From Pontibacter silvestris (GTDB taxonomy: Bacteria > Bacteroidota > Bacteroidia > Cytophagales > Hymenobacteraceae): a stretch of DNA of 64,000 nucleotides. Position 1 is the stretch's first letter, and every line of letters starts with the position of its first letter. The notes under the pieces are model-generated. The model was not told the origin of the DNA and ran no database searches. It saw only the letters and a program-made list of their open reading frames with translations. Location: the NCBI RefSeq assembly GCF_020907275.1, contig NZ_JAJJWI010000006.1, forward strand, positions 124,001 through 188,000. Direction: 5' to 3'. Shown here one piece after another: positions 45,710 through 53,981 of the stretch. The translations under genes and the position numbers were made by a program.

Positions 45710-47605
45710 ATGAGCGACTCAATTAAGCACGAATGCGGTATAGCCTTAATCAGGCTTAGAAAACCGATAGAGTACTATACAGAAAAATATGGTACTCCCA
45801 TGTACGGCATCAACAAGCTGTACCTGTTAATGCAAAAGCAGCATAACCGTGGCCAGGATGGTGCCGGAGTTGCCAGTATTAAGATAGATGCAGTTCCAGG
45901 TATTGAATATATCAGCCGTTTCCGCTCTGTGAAAACACGTGCCATAGACAGCATCTTTGGCAAGATCGGGAAGACTTATTCAAAACTGAAGGAAGAGTAT
46001 CCTGACAGGGTAAGCGATACAGAATGGGTTTGGGGGAAAATGCCTTTTCTGGGAGATGTTTATCTGGGCCACCTGCGTTATGGTACACATGGCATTAACA
46101 GCGTAGATAACTGCCACCCAATGGTGCGGGAGAATAACTGGCGTAGCCGAAGCCTTGCTGTAGCCGGTAATTTTAACATGACCAACGTAGATGAGCAGTT
46201 CCAGAAACTGATAGAACTGGGGCAGCATCCAAAGCATAAGTCAGATACCATTACTGTTCTGGAGAAGTTTGGTCACTTCCTTGATGAGGAGAACCAGCGC
46301 CAGTTTGACATGCATAAAGCCAAAGGCTATTCTAACCAGGAAATTACCCAACAGATAGAGCAGCACCTTGATTTGCAACGTGTATTACAGCGTTCCTGTC
46401 GTGATTTTGATGGAGGTTATGCTATGGCTGGTCTCACAGGTTACGGTGCCTCTTTCGTAGTACGTGACCCTAATGGCATACGCCCGGCCTATTATTATAT
46501 TGATGACGAAGTGGTAGTGGTGGCTTCTGAAAAGCCTGCTATTAAAACAGCCTTTGATATAGAATACAGCGAAATAAAGCCAATCACACCTGGGCATGCC
46601 CTTATTGTGGATAAGGCTGGGAACCCTTCTCTTAAAGAGATCCTTCCGCAAAGAGAGAAAACTTCCTGTAGCTTCGAACGCATTTACTTTTCACGTGGAA
46701 ATGACCCGGAAATATACATGGAGCGTAAGAACATGGGTAAGCTGTTGTGCCGCCAGATTCTGGAGGCTATTGACTATAACTTAAAAGATACTGTATTCTC
46801 TTATATTCCTAACACAGCCGAAACTTCATGGCTTGGCATGATGAAAGGCATAGAGCAGTATCTGCGGGGGTATCGTCGTAAGGCTATATTAAACCAGAAT
46901 CTAACTGAAGAACAACTGGATGATATTTTGCAGTTTAAGCCCCGTGCCGAGAAACTAGTCATAAAAGATGCGAAACTACGCACCTTTATTAGTGACAACG
47001 ACAGCCGCGATGAACTGGTAACGCACGTGTACGATACCACTTATGAAGTTGTAAAGAAAGGGATAGATACCTTGGTAGTGCTGGACGATTCAATAGTACG
47101 TGGTACTACGTTAGAGAAGAGTATTATCAAAATGCTGGACAGGCTGGAGCCTAAGAAGATTATTATTGTTTCGTGTGCACCGCAAATCCGTTACCCTGAC
47201 TGTTATGGTATTGACATGTCTCGCATGAAGGAGTTTGTGGCATTCAGGGCTTTGCTTGAGCTTTTAAAAGAGCGAGGCTTGTCTTTTAAGCTGCAAGAAA
47301 CATATGACAAGTGCTTGGCTGCTGTAGGTACACCAGAGTTCAAGCAGGTGAATTTTGTGCAGGAACTCTATGATATGTTCGATACAGACGAAATATCTGA
47401 TAAAGTATCTGAGATAGTAAAAGCTCCTGACGTAAATGCTGACGTGCAGGTTATTTATCAGCGTATAGAAGATCTGCACCAAGCTTGCCCTGAGCACAAA
47501 GGCGACTGGTATTTTACTGGTAATTATCCAACACCTGGTGGAACAGGCGTAGTAAACAGAGCTTTTATGAACTTTATGGAAAACAAGTTAGCCAGAGCTT
47601 ACTAA
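45710..47605 (+). CDS. Amidophosphoribosyltransferase family protein (long, PurF-like)
   Basis: 631 aa. The N-terminal class II glutamine amidotransferase domain has its nucleophile as Cys9 in KHECGIALIR, so a short propeptide must be removed. HNRGQDGAG and GHLRYGTHG are family motifs. The phosphoribosyltransferase part carries VLDDSIVRGTT, the PRPP-binding loop. At about 630 aa it is longer than ordinary PurF (about 470-510 aa), with extra helical insertions (about residues 150-230) and a C-terminal extension ending PTPGGTGVVNRAFMNF. Bacteroidota often carry this long paralogue. Whether it is the purine-pathway enzyme or a specialised relative cannot be read here. Confidence 0.85.
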   Translation: MSDSIKHECGIALIRLRKPIEYYTEKYGTPMYGINKLYLLMQKQHNRGQDGAGVASIKIDAVPGIEYISRFRSVKTRAIDSIFGKIGKTYSKLKEEYPDRVSDTEWVWGKMPFLGDVYLGHLRYGTHGINSVDNCHPMVRENNWRSRSLAVAGNFNMTNVDEQFQKLIELGQHPKHKSDTITVLEKFGHFLDEENQRQFDMHKAKGYSNQEITQQIEQHLDLQRVLQRSCRDFDGGYAMAGLTGYGASFVVRDPNGIRPAYYYIDDEVVVVASEKPAIKTAFDIEYSEIKPITPGHALIVDKAGNPSLKEILPQREKTSCSFERIYFSRGNDPEIYMERKNMGKLLCRQILEAIDYNLKDTVFSYIPNTAETSWLGMMKGIEQYLRGYRRKAILNQNLTEEQLDDILQFKPRAEKLVIKDAKLRTFISDNDSRDELVTHVYDTTYEVVKKGIDTLVVLDDSIVRGTTLEKSIIKMLDRLEPKKIIIVSCAPQIRYPDCYGIDMSRMKEFVAFRALLELLKERGLSFKLQETYDKCLAAVGTPEFKQVNFVQELYDMFDTDEISDKVSEIVKAPDVNADVQVIYQRIEDLHQACPEHKGDWYFTGNYPTPGGTGVVNRAFMNFMENKLARAY

Positions 47606-47669
47606 ATCTACTATTAACATGAGTTTCTGTTCTGTAGGACAGGAAATCTTGTGTTTTATGAGGTTATAA

Positions 47670-47701
47670 AAAAAGGGTCGCTAAAGCTAGCGACCCTTTT
47701 T
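47670..47701. terminator. Bidirectional terminator
   Basis: A perfect 13-bp stem (47670-47682 with 47689-47701) with A-tract and T-tract ends, between the PurF-like gene (+) and iscA (-). Confidence 0.9.
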
Positions 47702-47725
47702 ACTTAATTTTAAACATTAAGAAAT

Positions 47726-48052
47726 TTATACCGAGAAGCTATCGCCACAGCCACAGGTACGGGTAGCATTAGGGTTATTGAAGAAGAAGCCTTTGCCGTT
47801 TAAGCCGTCCGAGAAATCTAGTTCGGTACCAGCCAGGTAAAGGAAACTTTTCATGTCGACCACAACTTTTACGCCTCTGTCTTCAAACTCCTGGTCCATA
47901 GGCTTTACCTCATCGTCGAAGTCGAGCTTATAGGAAAGGCCGGAACAGCCACCACCCGCAACAGAAGCGCGTAAACGAAATGTGTCGTCTAACTGGGCGT
48001 CATGCTTCAGTTTGATCACTTTCTCTTTTGCTTTTTCTGATACTGTAATCAT
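47726..48052 (-). CDS. Iron-sulfur cluster carrier, IscA/HesB type
   Basis: 108 aa. A-type carrier that accepts clusters from IscU and passes them to apo-proteins. The three conserved Cys are present: GGGCSGLSY and the C-terminal TCGCGDSF. Length and fold are standard. It follows iscU on the same strand but beyond a terminator hairpin and a 348-bp gap, so it is probably a separate transcript of the same pathway. IscA and ErpA subtypes are not separable here. Confidence 0.93.
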   Translation of the reverse strand: MITVSEKAKEKVIKLKHDAQLDDTFRLRASVAGGGCSGLSYKLDFDDEVKPMDQEFEDRGVKVVVDMKSFLYLAGTELDFSDGLNGKGFFFNNPNATRTCGCGDSFSV

Positions 48053-48302
48053 GCTATTTATAGTTTAAGAGACAAATAATAAGCTTAAGCTAAAAAAATT
48101 AAATAAAGATGCTTAAGCGTGTCTCTGTTGTATATCTTTTATTAATGTCAATACCTTATTATTACGGGCATAAAGATAATAAGTATTGCTATGATTTCTG
48201 AACCTTCTCCTGCTCTTGTCTGCAGCTGATCATAAGCTTAGTTCACTAACAAGGCCTGCAGTAAGACCAAAGTATCTCAGAGTTTATACTGATTACATTT
48301 AA

Positions 48303-48353
48303 AAAAAGCAGATTGTTCCCACTTATAAGCTAAGGAGTTTCAATCTGCTTTTT
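48303..48353 (-). terminator. Terminator of the iscS-iscU transcript
   Basis: A perfect 13-bp stem (48303-48315 with 48341-48353), followed in the - direction by a T-run. It lies inside the 348-bp gap between iscU and iscA (48053-48400), which otherwise shows no gene. Confidence 0.85.
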
Positions 48354-48400
48354 AGAGAAGCGCTGCTTATTACAAGCATTTCATCAAGGTTAAGAAATAA

Positions 48401-48814
48401 TTAGTGATGTGATTTAGCTATCTCTAAAGCAGGCAAACCATTCTTTACTCTATAGTCGTTGATAGCAGATTTAATTGCATCCTCAGCTAAAACAGAGCAG
48501 TGGATTTTAACAGGAGGTAAAGCCAACTCTTCTACAATAGCCATATTATCAATAGCAAGTGCCTCGTCAACAGTCTTACCTTTCAGCCACTCTGTTGCCA
48601 GAGATGATGAAGCGATAGCAGAACCACATCCGAATGTTTTAAACTTTGCGTCAGTAATCACCTGGTTTTCGTCCACCTCTATCTGGAGACGCATCACGTC
48701 ACCACATTCAGGGGCACCTACAAGGCCAGTACCAACACTTGCTTTAGATTTATCTAATGTACCTACGTTACGTGGGTTATTATAATGATCAATTACTTTA
48801 TCTGAATAAGCCAT
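48401..48814 (-). CDS. iscU: Fe-S cluster assembly scaffold IscU
   Basis: 137 aa. The scaffold has its three conserved Cys: GAPECGDVMR, TFGCGSAIASSS and KIHCSVLAEDA. The metal-binding Asp lies in ECGD, and LPPVK is the chaperone-binding LPPVK motif recognised by HscA. It lies downstream of iscS with a 106-bp gap of repetitive AT-rich sequence, in the same direction. Confidence 0.97.
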   Translation of the reverse strand: MAYSDKVIDHYNNPRNVGTLDKSKASVGTGLVGAPECGDVMRLQIEVDENQVITDAKFKTFGCGSAIASSSLATEWLKGKTVDEALAIDNMAIVEELALPPVKIHCSVLAEDAIKSAINDYRVKNGLPALEIAKSHH

Positions 48815-48920
48815 AGCTATGTATAATTACGAATTATGAATCAAGAATTATGAATTGAATCAGAAACTATGAAGTATGACGCTTGCTTTACCAGTCATTC
48901 ATTATTTCTGAATCTTAATT

Positions 48921-50135
48921 TTAGTGTTCAGCCCACTCAATAGAGTTCAGGTCGATACCCTCTTTAAACATTTCCCATAGAGGAGACAGTTCACGAAGCT
49001 TAGAAACAGCTTCTTTTACGTGGTTTATTGCAAAATCAATTTCTTCATCAGTGGTGAAGCGGCTTAAACCAAAGCGCAGCGAAGAGTGTGCTAAGTCATC
49101 ACTCAATCCTAATGCTTTCAGTACATAAGATGGCTCCAGAGAAGCAGATGTACAGGCAGAACCAGAAGACACAGCAAGGTCTTTTACGCCCATCATCAGG
49201 CCTTCTCCTTCAACATATTTAAAGGAGATATTAGACACGTGTGGCAGCCGGTGCTCACGTGAACCATTTACATAAGACTCTTCAATAGTAGTCAGTTCTT
49301 TCTCCAAGCGATCACGCATGGCAGAAATACGGGCTGTATCTGCCTCCATGTCTTGTTTAGCCAGCTCAGCAGCTTTGCCAAGTCCTACAATTCCCGGAAC
49401 GTTAAGTGTGCCAGAACGCATGCCACGCTCATGTCCGCCACCATCCATTTGGGCAGTAACTTTTACCCTTGGGTTTTTGCGGCGCACGTACAAAGCACCA
49501 ACACCTTTTGGCCCGTACATCTTATGAGCAGAAAATGCCATCAGGTCAATGCTATCAGCTTCTACATCTACAGGTATTTTGCCGACTGCCTGTGTACCGT
49601 CAGTAAAGAACAGAACACCGTGCTTTTTAGCGATTTTAGATATCTCACGCACAGGCTGAATTACACCAACCTCGTTGTTGGCAAACATTAGAGCAATCAG
49701 AATCGTCTTATCAGTGATAGCTTCTTCCAATTGCTGCAGGTCAATTAGCCCTTCTTCATTTACAGGTAAGTAAGTAACCTTACCTCCTAATTTTTCGATG
49801 TGCTTACAGGTATCCAGCACAGCTTTATGCTCTGTAGTAGCCGTAATAATATGGTTACCTTTAGAAGCATACATCTCGAACACCCCTTTGATCGCCAGGT
49901 TATCAGCTTCAGTTGCGCCAGATGTAAAAATGATTTCTTTTGGGGAACAGTTGATAAGCGAAGCAATCTGCTCACGTGCATAATCAACAGCTTCTTCTGC
50001 CTGCCAGCCAAATGCATGGTTGCGGGAAGCGGCATTACCGAACATATTTGTCAGGTAAGGCATCATAGCATCCAGCACACGCGGGTCTAGCGGTGTAGTG
50101 GCATTATTATCTAAATATATAGGAAGTGTAAGCAT
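48921..50135 (-). CDS. iscS: Cysteine desulfurase IscS
   Basis: 404 aa. This PLP enzyme takes sulfur from cysteine for Fe-S clusters and tRNA thiolation. The N-terminus [18 protein letters not shown] is typical. The PLP Lys lies in [20 protein letters not shown], and the active-site Cys loop is [21 protein letters not shown]. No IscR-type regulator is adjacent. A -7 element at 50196 precedes it. Confidence 0.97.
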   Translation of the reverse strand: MLTLPIYLDNNATTPLDPRVLDAMMPYLTNMFGNAASRNHAFGWQAEEAVDYAREQIASLINCSPKEIIFTSGATEADNLAIKGVFEMYASKGNHIITATTEHKAVLDTCKHIEKLGGKVTYLPVNEEGLIDLQQLEEAITDKTILIALMFANNEVGVIQPVREISKIAKKHGVLFFTDGTQAVGKIPVDVEADSIDLMAFSAHKMYGPKGVGALYVRRKNPRVKVTAQMDGGGHERGMRSGTLNVPGIVGLGKAAELAKQDMEADTARISAMRDRLEKELTTIEESYVNGSREHRLPHVSNISFKYVEGEGLMMGVKDLAVSSGSACTSASLEPSYVLKALGLSDDLAHSSLRFGLSRFTTDEEIDFAINHVKEAVSKLRELSPLWEMFKEGIDLNSIEWAEH

Positions 50136-50195
50136 AGCACTTTAATTTTCTTCTGTTAACTGAACAGTATGAATAATTATTAGTTTTAAATCGTT

Positions 50196-50204
50196 GCAAA
50201 AATA
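50196..50204 (-). promoter_or_regulatory. TAnnTTTGC -7 element before iscS
   Basis: Reads TATTTTTGC on the - strand, 60 nt before the iscS start. Confidence 0.4.
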
Positions 50205-50241
50205 GGGAAAAAAGGTTACTTAGACTAATTACAAATTCAAA

Positions 50242-50643
50242 ATGAAAAACGTAGAACATATAGGTATTGCTGTTAAAAATTTTGATGAAGCTAATAGCTT
50301 ATATAGTAAACTTTTGGGTGTTGAGGCCTATAAAACAGAGTTCGTAGCATCTGAAAATGTAAATACTTCTTTTTTTAAAGTTGGACAAACTAAAATTGAA
50401 CTGTTAGAAGGTGTTACACCTGATAGTGCTATTAGTAAATTTATAGAAAAAAGGGGGGAAGGGATACATCATATAGCCATTGAGGTAGATGATATTCTGG
50501 CTGAGATGGAGCGGCTTAAATCGGAGGGGTTTACGCTGTTGAATGAACTGCCAAAGCGAGGAGCTGATAACAAACTGGTGTGTTTCGTACACCCTAAAAG
50601 TGCTAATGGAGTGCTGGTGGAGCTAACTCAGGAAGCTCGCTGA
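50242..50643 (+). CDS. mce: Methylmalonyl-CoA epimerase
   Basis: 133 aa, vicinal-oxygen-chelate fold. It interconverts (R)- and (S)-methylmalonyl-CoA in propionate metabolism. The start NVEHIGIAVKNFDEANSLY supplies the first metal His; GIHHIAIEVDDI the second; VELTQEA at the end the Glu. Two beta-alpha-beta-beta-beta units are present at standard length. It is divergent from iscS and followed by tsaC 56 bp later. Confidence 0.93.
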   Translation: MKNVEHIGIAVKNFDEANSLYSKLLGVEAYKTEFVASENVNTSFFKVGQTKIELLEGVTPDSAISKFIEKRGEGIHHIAIEVDDILAEMERLKSEGFTLLNELPKRGADNKLVCFVHPKSANGVLVELTQEAR

Positions 50644-50699
50644 AACCTGAGAGACAATGGCAAGAAGTACTGAAAAAGGTAATACTAAAACTAAACGTT

Positions 50700-51272
50700 A
50701 TGAATGAATTGCTGAAAGACGTACAGGCAGCAGAAGAGGAAATCTTATTAGGAAACGTAATCTTGTATCCGACAGATACGGTTTGGGGCATTGGCTGTGA
50801 TGCTGAAAGTGCCGATGCGGTAAAGAAGATTTTCAAAATAAAGAACAGGGATGAAGCCAAAGCGATGATTGTGCTGGTGGCTGACCTGGAAATGCTGCAG
50901 CAGTATGTCAAAGAAATTCCGGGAGACTTTGAAGCAATGCTGCAAAAGCAGGACAGACCAACAACTTATGTTTTTCCCGGTGCCCGAAATCTGCCAAAGG
51001 AATTAATTTCATCAGATGGCAGTGTAGGTATCCGTATAGTTAATGATGAGTTTTGCCACCGGCTGATCAGGCAGATAGGCCGCCCTTTAGTGTCTACCTC
51101 TGCGAATGAAAGTGGGCAGCCTGCACCAAAATCCTTTTCTGAAATATCAGAAGTAATCAAAGAACGTGTGGATTATGTAGTACGCTGGAGACAGGAGGAA
51201 GAAATGAACACCCAACCTTCCAGAGTGGTAAAAATAGAGACCAACGGAGAGACAACAGTTTTGCGGGAGTAG
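50700..51272 (+). CDS. tsaC: L-threonylcarbamoyladenylate synthase (TsaC/Sua5 family)
   Basis: 190 aa. It makes threonylcarbamoyl-AMP from threonine, bicarbonate and ATP, the first step of tRNA t6A37. Family features: ILYPTDTVWGIGCDAE, KNRDEAKAMIVLV (the basic loop), VGIRIVNDEFCHRL and PLVSTSANESGQPA. It lacks the extra C-terminal Sua5 domain, so it is the short form. TsaE, acting later in the same pathway, is encoded at 38.2 kb. A 16-codon frame overlaps its start. Confidence 0.94.
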   Translation: MNELLKDVQAAEEEILLGNVILYPTDTVWGIGCDAESADAVKKIFKIKNRDEAKAMIVLVADLEMLQQYVKEIPGDFEAMLQKQDRPTTYVFPGARNLPKELISSDGSVGIRIVNDEFCHRLIRQIGRPLVSTSANESGQPAPKSFSEISEVIKERVDYVVRWRQEEEMNTQPSRVVKIETNGETTVLRE

Positions 51273-51313
51273 CAACAGTGCGGCTTAAGCCTACATGCTT
51301 CCAATTTATTGAC

Positions 51314-51321
51314 TACTTTTG
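51314..51321 (+). promoter_or_regulatory. TAnnTTTG -7 element upstream of the CCA-adding-type gene
   Basis: TACTTTTG, 50 nt before the start codon. It lies before the hairpin at 51323, which would then be in the leader. Confidence 0.4.
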
Positions 51322-51322
51322 T

Positions 51323-51367
51323 GCCTCAGGACAGTATAAAATTACTACCTGAGGCTTTTGATTTTTT
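51323..51367 (+). terminator. Terminator-like hairpin 3-15 nt before the next start codon
   Basis: gcctcagg (51323-51330) pairs with cctgaggc (51348-51355), with an inner agta/tact helix, then ttttgatttttt. It ends the tsaC transcript or acts as a leader attenuator. Confidence 0.7.
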
Positions 51368-51370
51368 ATA

Positions 51371-52798
51371 ATGGATAAAATACAGTTACCAGAACACCCC
51401 ATATTTGAAGTAGTGGCCGCCGCCGCAGCCGATTTAGGTACAGATGCTTATGTAATAGGCGGTTTTGTGCGCGACCTTGTGCTGAAGCGCCCTTCTAAAG
51501 ACATTGATGTAGTATGTGTAGGAGATGGCATTGCCTTAGCAGAAGCTGTTTCAAGCAGGTTGCCAAATAAGCCAAAAGTTTCTGTTTTTAAGAATTTTGG
51601 TACGGCCATGCTACGGGCAGGAGACTGGGAGGTAGAGTTTGTTGGAGCCAGGAAAGAATCTTACAGGGAGCATTCCCGCAAACCAGAGGTAGAGGCTGGT
51701 ACTTTGGAGGATGACCTGAAGCGACGAGATTTTACCATTAATGCTTTGGGAATCAGTTTGAACAAACAGAACTATGGTGAGCTAATAGACCGCTTCGATG
51801 GCCTAAAGGATATCAAAAAAAAGGTTATCCGTACACCGCTGGAGCCTGGCATAACTTTCTCTGACGACCCTCTGCGTATGATGCGTGCTATTCGTTTTTC
51901 CAGCCAGCTTGGGTTCGATATTGCTCCAGATACTTTTGATGCCATTGTAGACTACAAAGAGCGGGTCGAAATTTTATCACAGGAGCGAATAACAGATGAG
52001 TTGAATAAAATTGTGTTGTCGCCAACGCCTTCTTATGGCTTTAAGCTGTTGTTCGTATCAGGTTTGCTGCACCTTATTTTTCCAAAGATGGTGGAACTGC
52101 ATGGTGTGGAAACCATTAATGGTAACTCACATAAAGATAACTTTTACCACACATTACAGGTTCTGGACAACGTGGCGCAGGTTTCAGCAGACTTGTGGCT
52201 GCGCTGGGCTGCTATTATGCACGACATTGCCAAGCCCGATACAAAACGCTATTCTTCGAAAGTAGGCTGGACTTTCCATGGCCATGAAGACAGGGGAGCA
52301 CGCATGGTGCCTAAGCTTTTCAAAGAATTAAAGTTGCCCTTGAACGAACACATGAAATTTGTGCAGAAACTGGTAAGGCTACATCTGCGGCCTATTGCTT
52401 TAGTGAAAGACACTGTTACAGATTCTGCTATCAGAAGGTTGTTATTTGAAGCTGGAGACGACGTAGATGCACTAATGATGCTTTGCCGTGCCGATATCAC
52501 TTCTAAAAATGACAATAAGGTAAAGCGCTACCTGCAGAATTTTGATAAAGTTGAAAAGCGCCTGGTAGAGGTAGAGGAAAGCGATAAACTCAGGAACTTC
52601 CAGCCAGTTATAACCGGGGAAATAATTATGGAGACCTTTGGGCTGAAGCCTTCTAAAACAGTAGGAGAACTTAAAGAAATACTGACAGAGGCTATACTGG
52701 AAGGAAAAGTGAAAAATGAGCCTGACGAAGCCTACGCTTACCTTTTAGAAAAAGGAAAGCAGATGGGGCTCCGCCAAGTTCACTCGTCAAACAACTAA
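51371..52798 (+). CDS. cca: CCA-adding-type tRNA nucleotidyltransferase with HD domain
   Basis: 475 aa. The polymerase-beta-type head has AYVIGGFVRDLVLKRPSKDIDVVCVGDG (GG-x-V-R-D and the DxD metal site), then EDDLKRRDFTINALGIS and DDPLRMMRAIRFSSQLGF. An HD hydrolase domain follows with WAAIMHDIAKPDTKRYSS. It repairs or adds the 3' CCA of tRNA, or could be a poly(A) polymerase relative; the HD domain may remove phosphates. The order is that of bacterial class II enzymes with a C-terminal HD part. Confidence 0.9.
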   Translation: MDKIQLPEHPIFEVVAAAAADLGTDAYVIGGFVRDLVLKRPSKDIDVVCVGDGIALAEAVSSRLPNKPKVSVFKNFGTAMLRAGDWEVEFVGARKESYREHSRKPEVEAGTLEDDLKRRDFTINALGISLNKQNYGELIDRFDGLKDIKKKVIRTPLEPGITFSDDPLRMMRAIRFSSQLGFDIAPDTFDAIVDYKERVEILSQERITDELNKIVLSPTPSYGFKLLFVSGLLHLIFPKMVELHGVETINGNSHKDNFYHTLQVLDNVAQVSADLWLRWAAIMHDIAKPDTKRYSSKVGWTFHGHEDRGARMVPKLFKELKLPLNEHMKFVQKLVRLHLRPIALVKDTVTDSAIRRLLFEAGDDVDALMMLCRADITSKNDNKVKRYLQNFDKVEKRLVEVEESDKLRNFQPVITGEIIMETFGLKPSKTVGELKEILTEAILEGKVKNEPDEAYAYLLEKGKQMGLRQVHSSNN

Positions 52799-52966
52799 AC
52801 AAATTGTATTCTATTCCCGCAGTTACAAACGCTCAATTGTTCCTGGAAATGTAACTTCATAAACTAAGCCTTGAACAATTAAATATAGCGCATACTAACG
52901 GCGGTACAACATCTAAACGGTTTTGTAAGGTTAGTATTGCTTTTAAGTATTTTATATTATGAATAC

Positions 52967-53866
52967 TTATAAAGCAGCAGGCTTATTGAGATAGGTGTTA
53001 GCATTAATTACCTCAAAACCAGGATTGTTATCGGTTATATCCTGTAACACTCCAATATGGGTTTGCCCCATAATGAGTAATATTCTTTTGCCATGGTTTC
53101 TTAATTGGCTGTTAAGGATATTCGAATATATTTTTAAGTTGCGGTTGTAGAATAGGCTGATAAACTCAGCACCGATCTGAGTAGTGTCTAATGCATTTTT
53201 GTTTAAGCCTTTGTAGCTTCTAAACGAGCCGTTTTGTACGTAAGCAGGTAGGTTATAGAACTGATAGTGCGATAACTCAATTGTTTCAGGTTTATTAAGC
53301 GTTATCAAAAAATCCCTGAAAGTAGTTTTACCATCTGTGAAATCTGTTGTAACTCCCCTTGAATATTTCTGAAAGTTCTCCAGTCCGTTTTGAAATGTCT
53401 TGAAGTTCTGCCCTGCAGCTAAAAGGCTCTGAGAGGTGCTGTTATAGTAGTTAATAGCATACAGTTGTTCATGGTCTAATTCCTTTGCTAGTTTAAAACC
53501 AAACTGGTATATTTCACTACTACCATCCTCCAGCTTCTCTAAAATGCTAGTGTCTTTTCTGAAAAGATCATAAAGGCTGTCCAACTCCGCCTGGTGCTCT
53601 GGGGATACTTCCACCATAATCATATCCGGGTTAAACTCCTTTAGTAGTTGGTTTACCTCAGCTATTTCCTGTTGTCTTCTATCACTAAAGAAGTTCTTAT
53701 TTGGGATATCCTTATTGTAGAACTGGTTAAAATGTAGAGAGCCAAGCATAAGTATCTGCACTTTAGAAGCATCGGAGGGAGGATGTGTTGCAGATGAGCT
53801 TTGGTTTTTAGTAGCACAGGAAAATAACAAAGTCATTGTAAATACGGCGAGTACTACTTTTTTCAT
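52967..53866 (-). CDS. DUF5694 family lipoprotein
   Basis: 299 aa from the ATG at 53866; the upstream Met at 53914 would place 16 extra residues before a clean lipoprotein signal (KKVVLAVFTMTLLFSCAT). The mature part starts with a Ser-rich linker and then VQILMLGSLHFNQFYNKDI and MIMVEVSPEHQAELDS. Near the C-terminus is ILLIMGQTHIGVLQDI. This pattern of an early His and Glu with a late GxxH resembles TraB/ChaN-like and DUF5694 proteins. The biochemical role is unknown. It follows the PspC gene on the same strand beyond a hairpin. Confidence 0.75.
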   Translation of the reverse strand: MKKVVLAVFTMTLLFSCATKNQSSSATHPPSDASKVQILMLGSLHFNQFYNKDIPNKNFFSDRRQQEIAEVNQLLKEFNPDMIMVEVSPEHQAELDSLYDLFRKDTSILEKLEDGSSEIYQFGFKLAKELDHEQLYAINYYNSTSQSLLAAGQNFKTFQNGLENFQKYSRGVTTDFTDGKTTFRDFLITLNKPETIELSHYQFYNLPAYVQNGSFRSYKGLNKNALDTTQIGAEFISLFYNRNLKIYSNILNSQLRNHGKRILLIMGQTHIGVLQDITDNNPGFEVINANTYLNKPAAL

Positions 53867-53899
53867 GGTTGTTTTATTTTGTACTAGTGGCGGTTTCTG

Positions 53900-53939
53900 A
53901 ACCCGACTGAACAAGAGCGGGTTTTAGTTCAGTCGGGTT
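53900..53939 (-). terminator. Hairpin after the PspC-DUF2807 gene
   Basis: A perfect 13-bp stem (53900-53912 with 53927-53939) without a marked T-run. Confidence 0.65.
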
Positions 53940-53981
53940 TAACATGTTACTAAAGAGCTAAAGCAGCTCCGGGTGTAGTTA

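Noticed and set aside
52835..52880. aattgttc / gaacaatt inverted repeat after the CCA-type gene
   Set aside because: An 8-bp AT-rich stem with a 30-nt loop is too weak to call a terminator.
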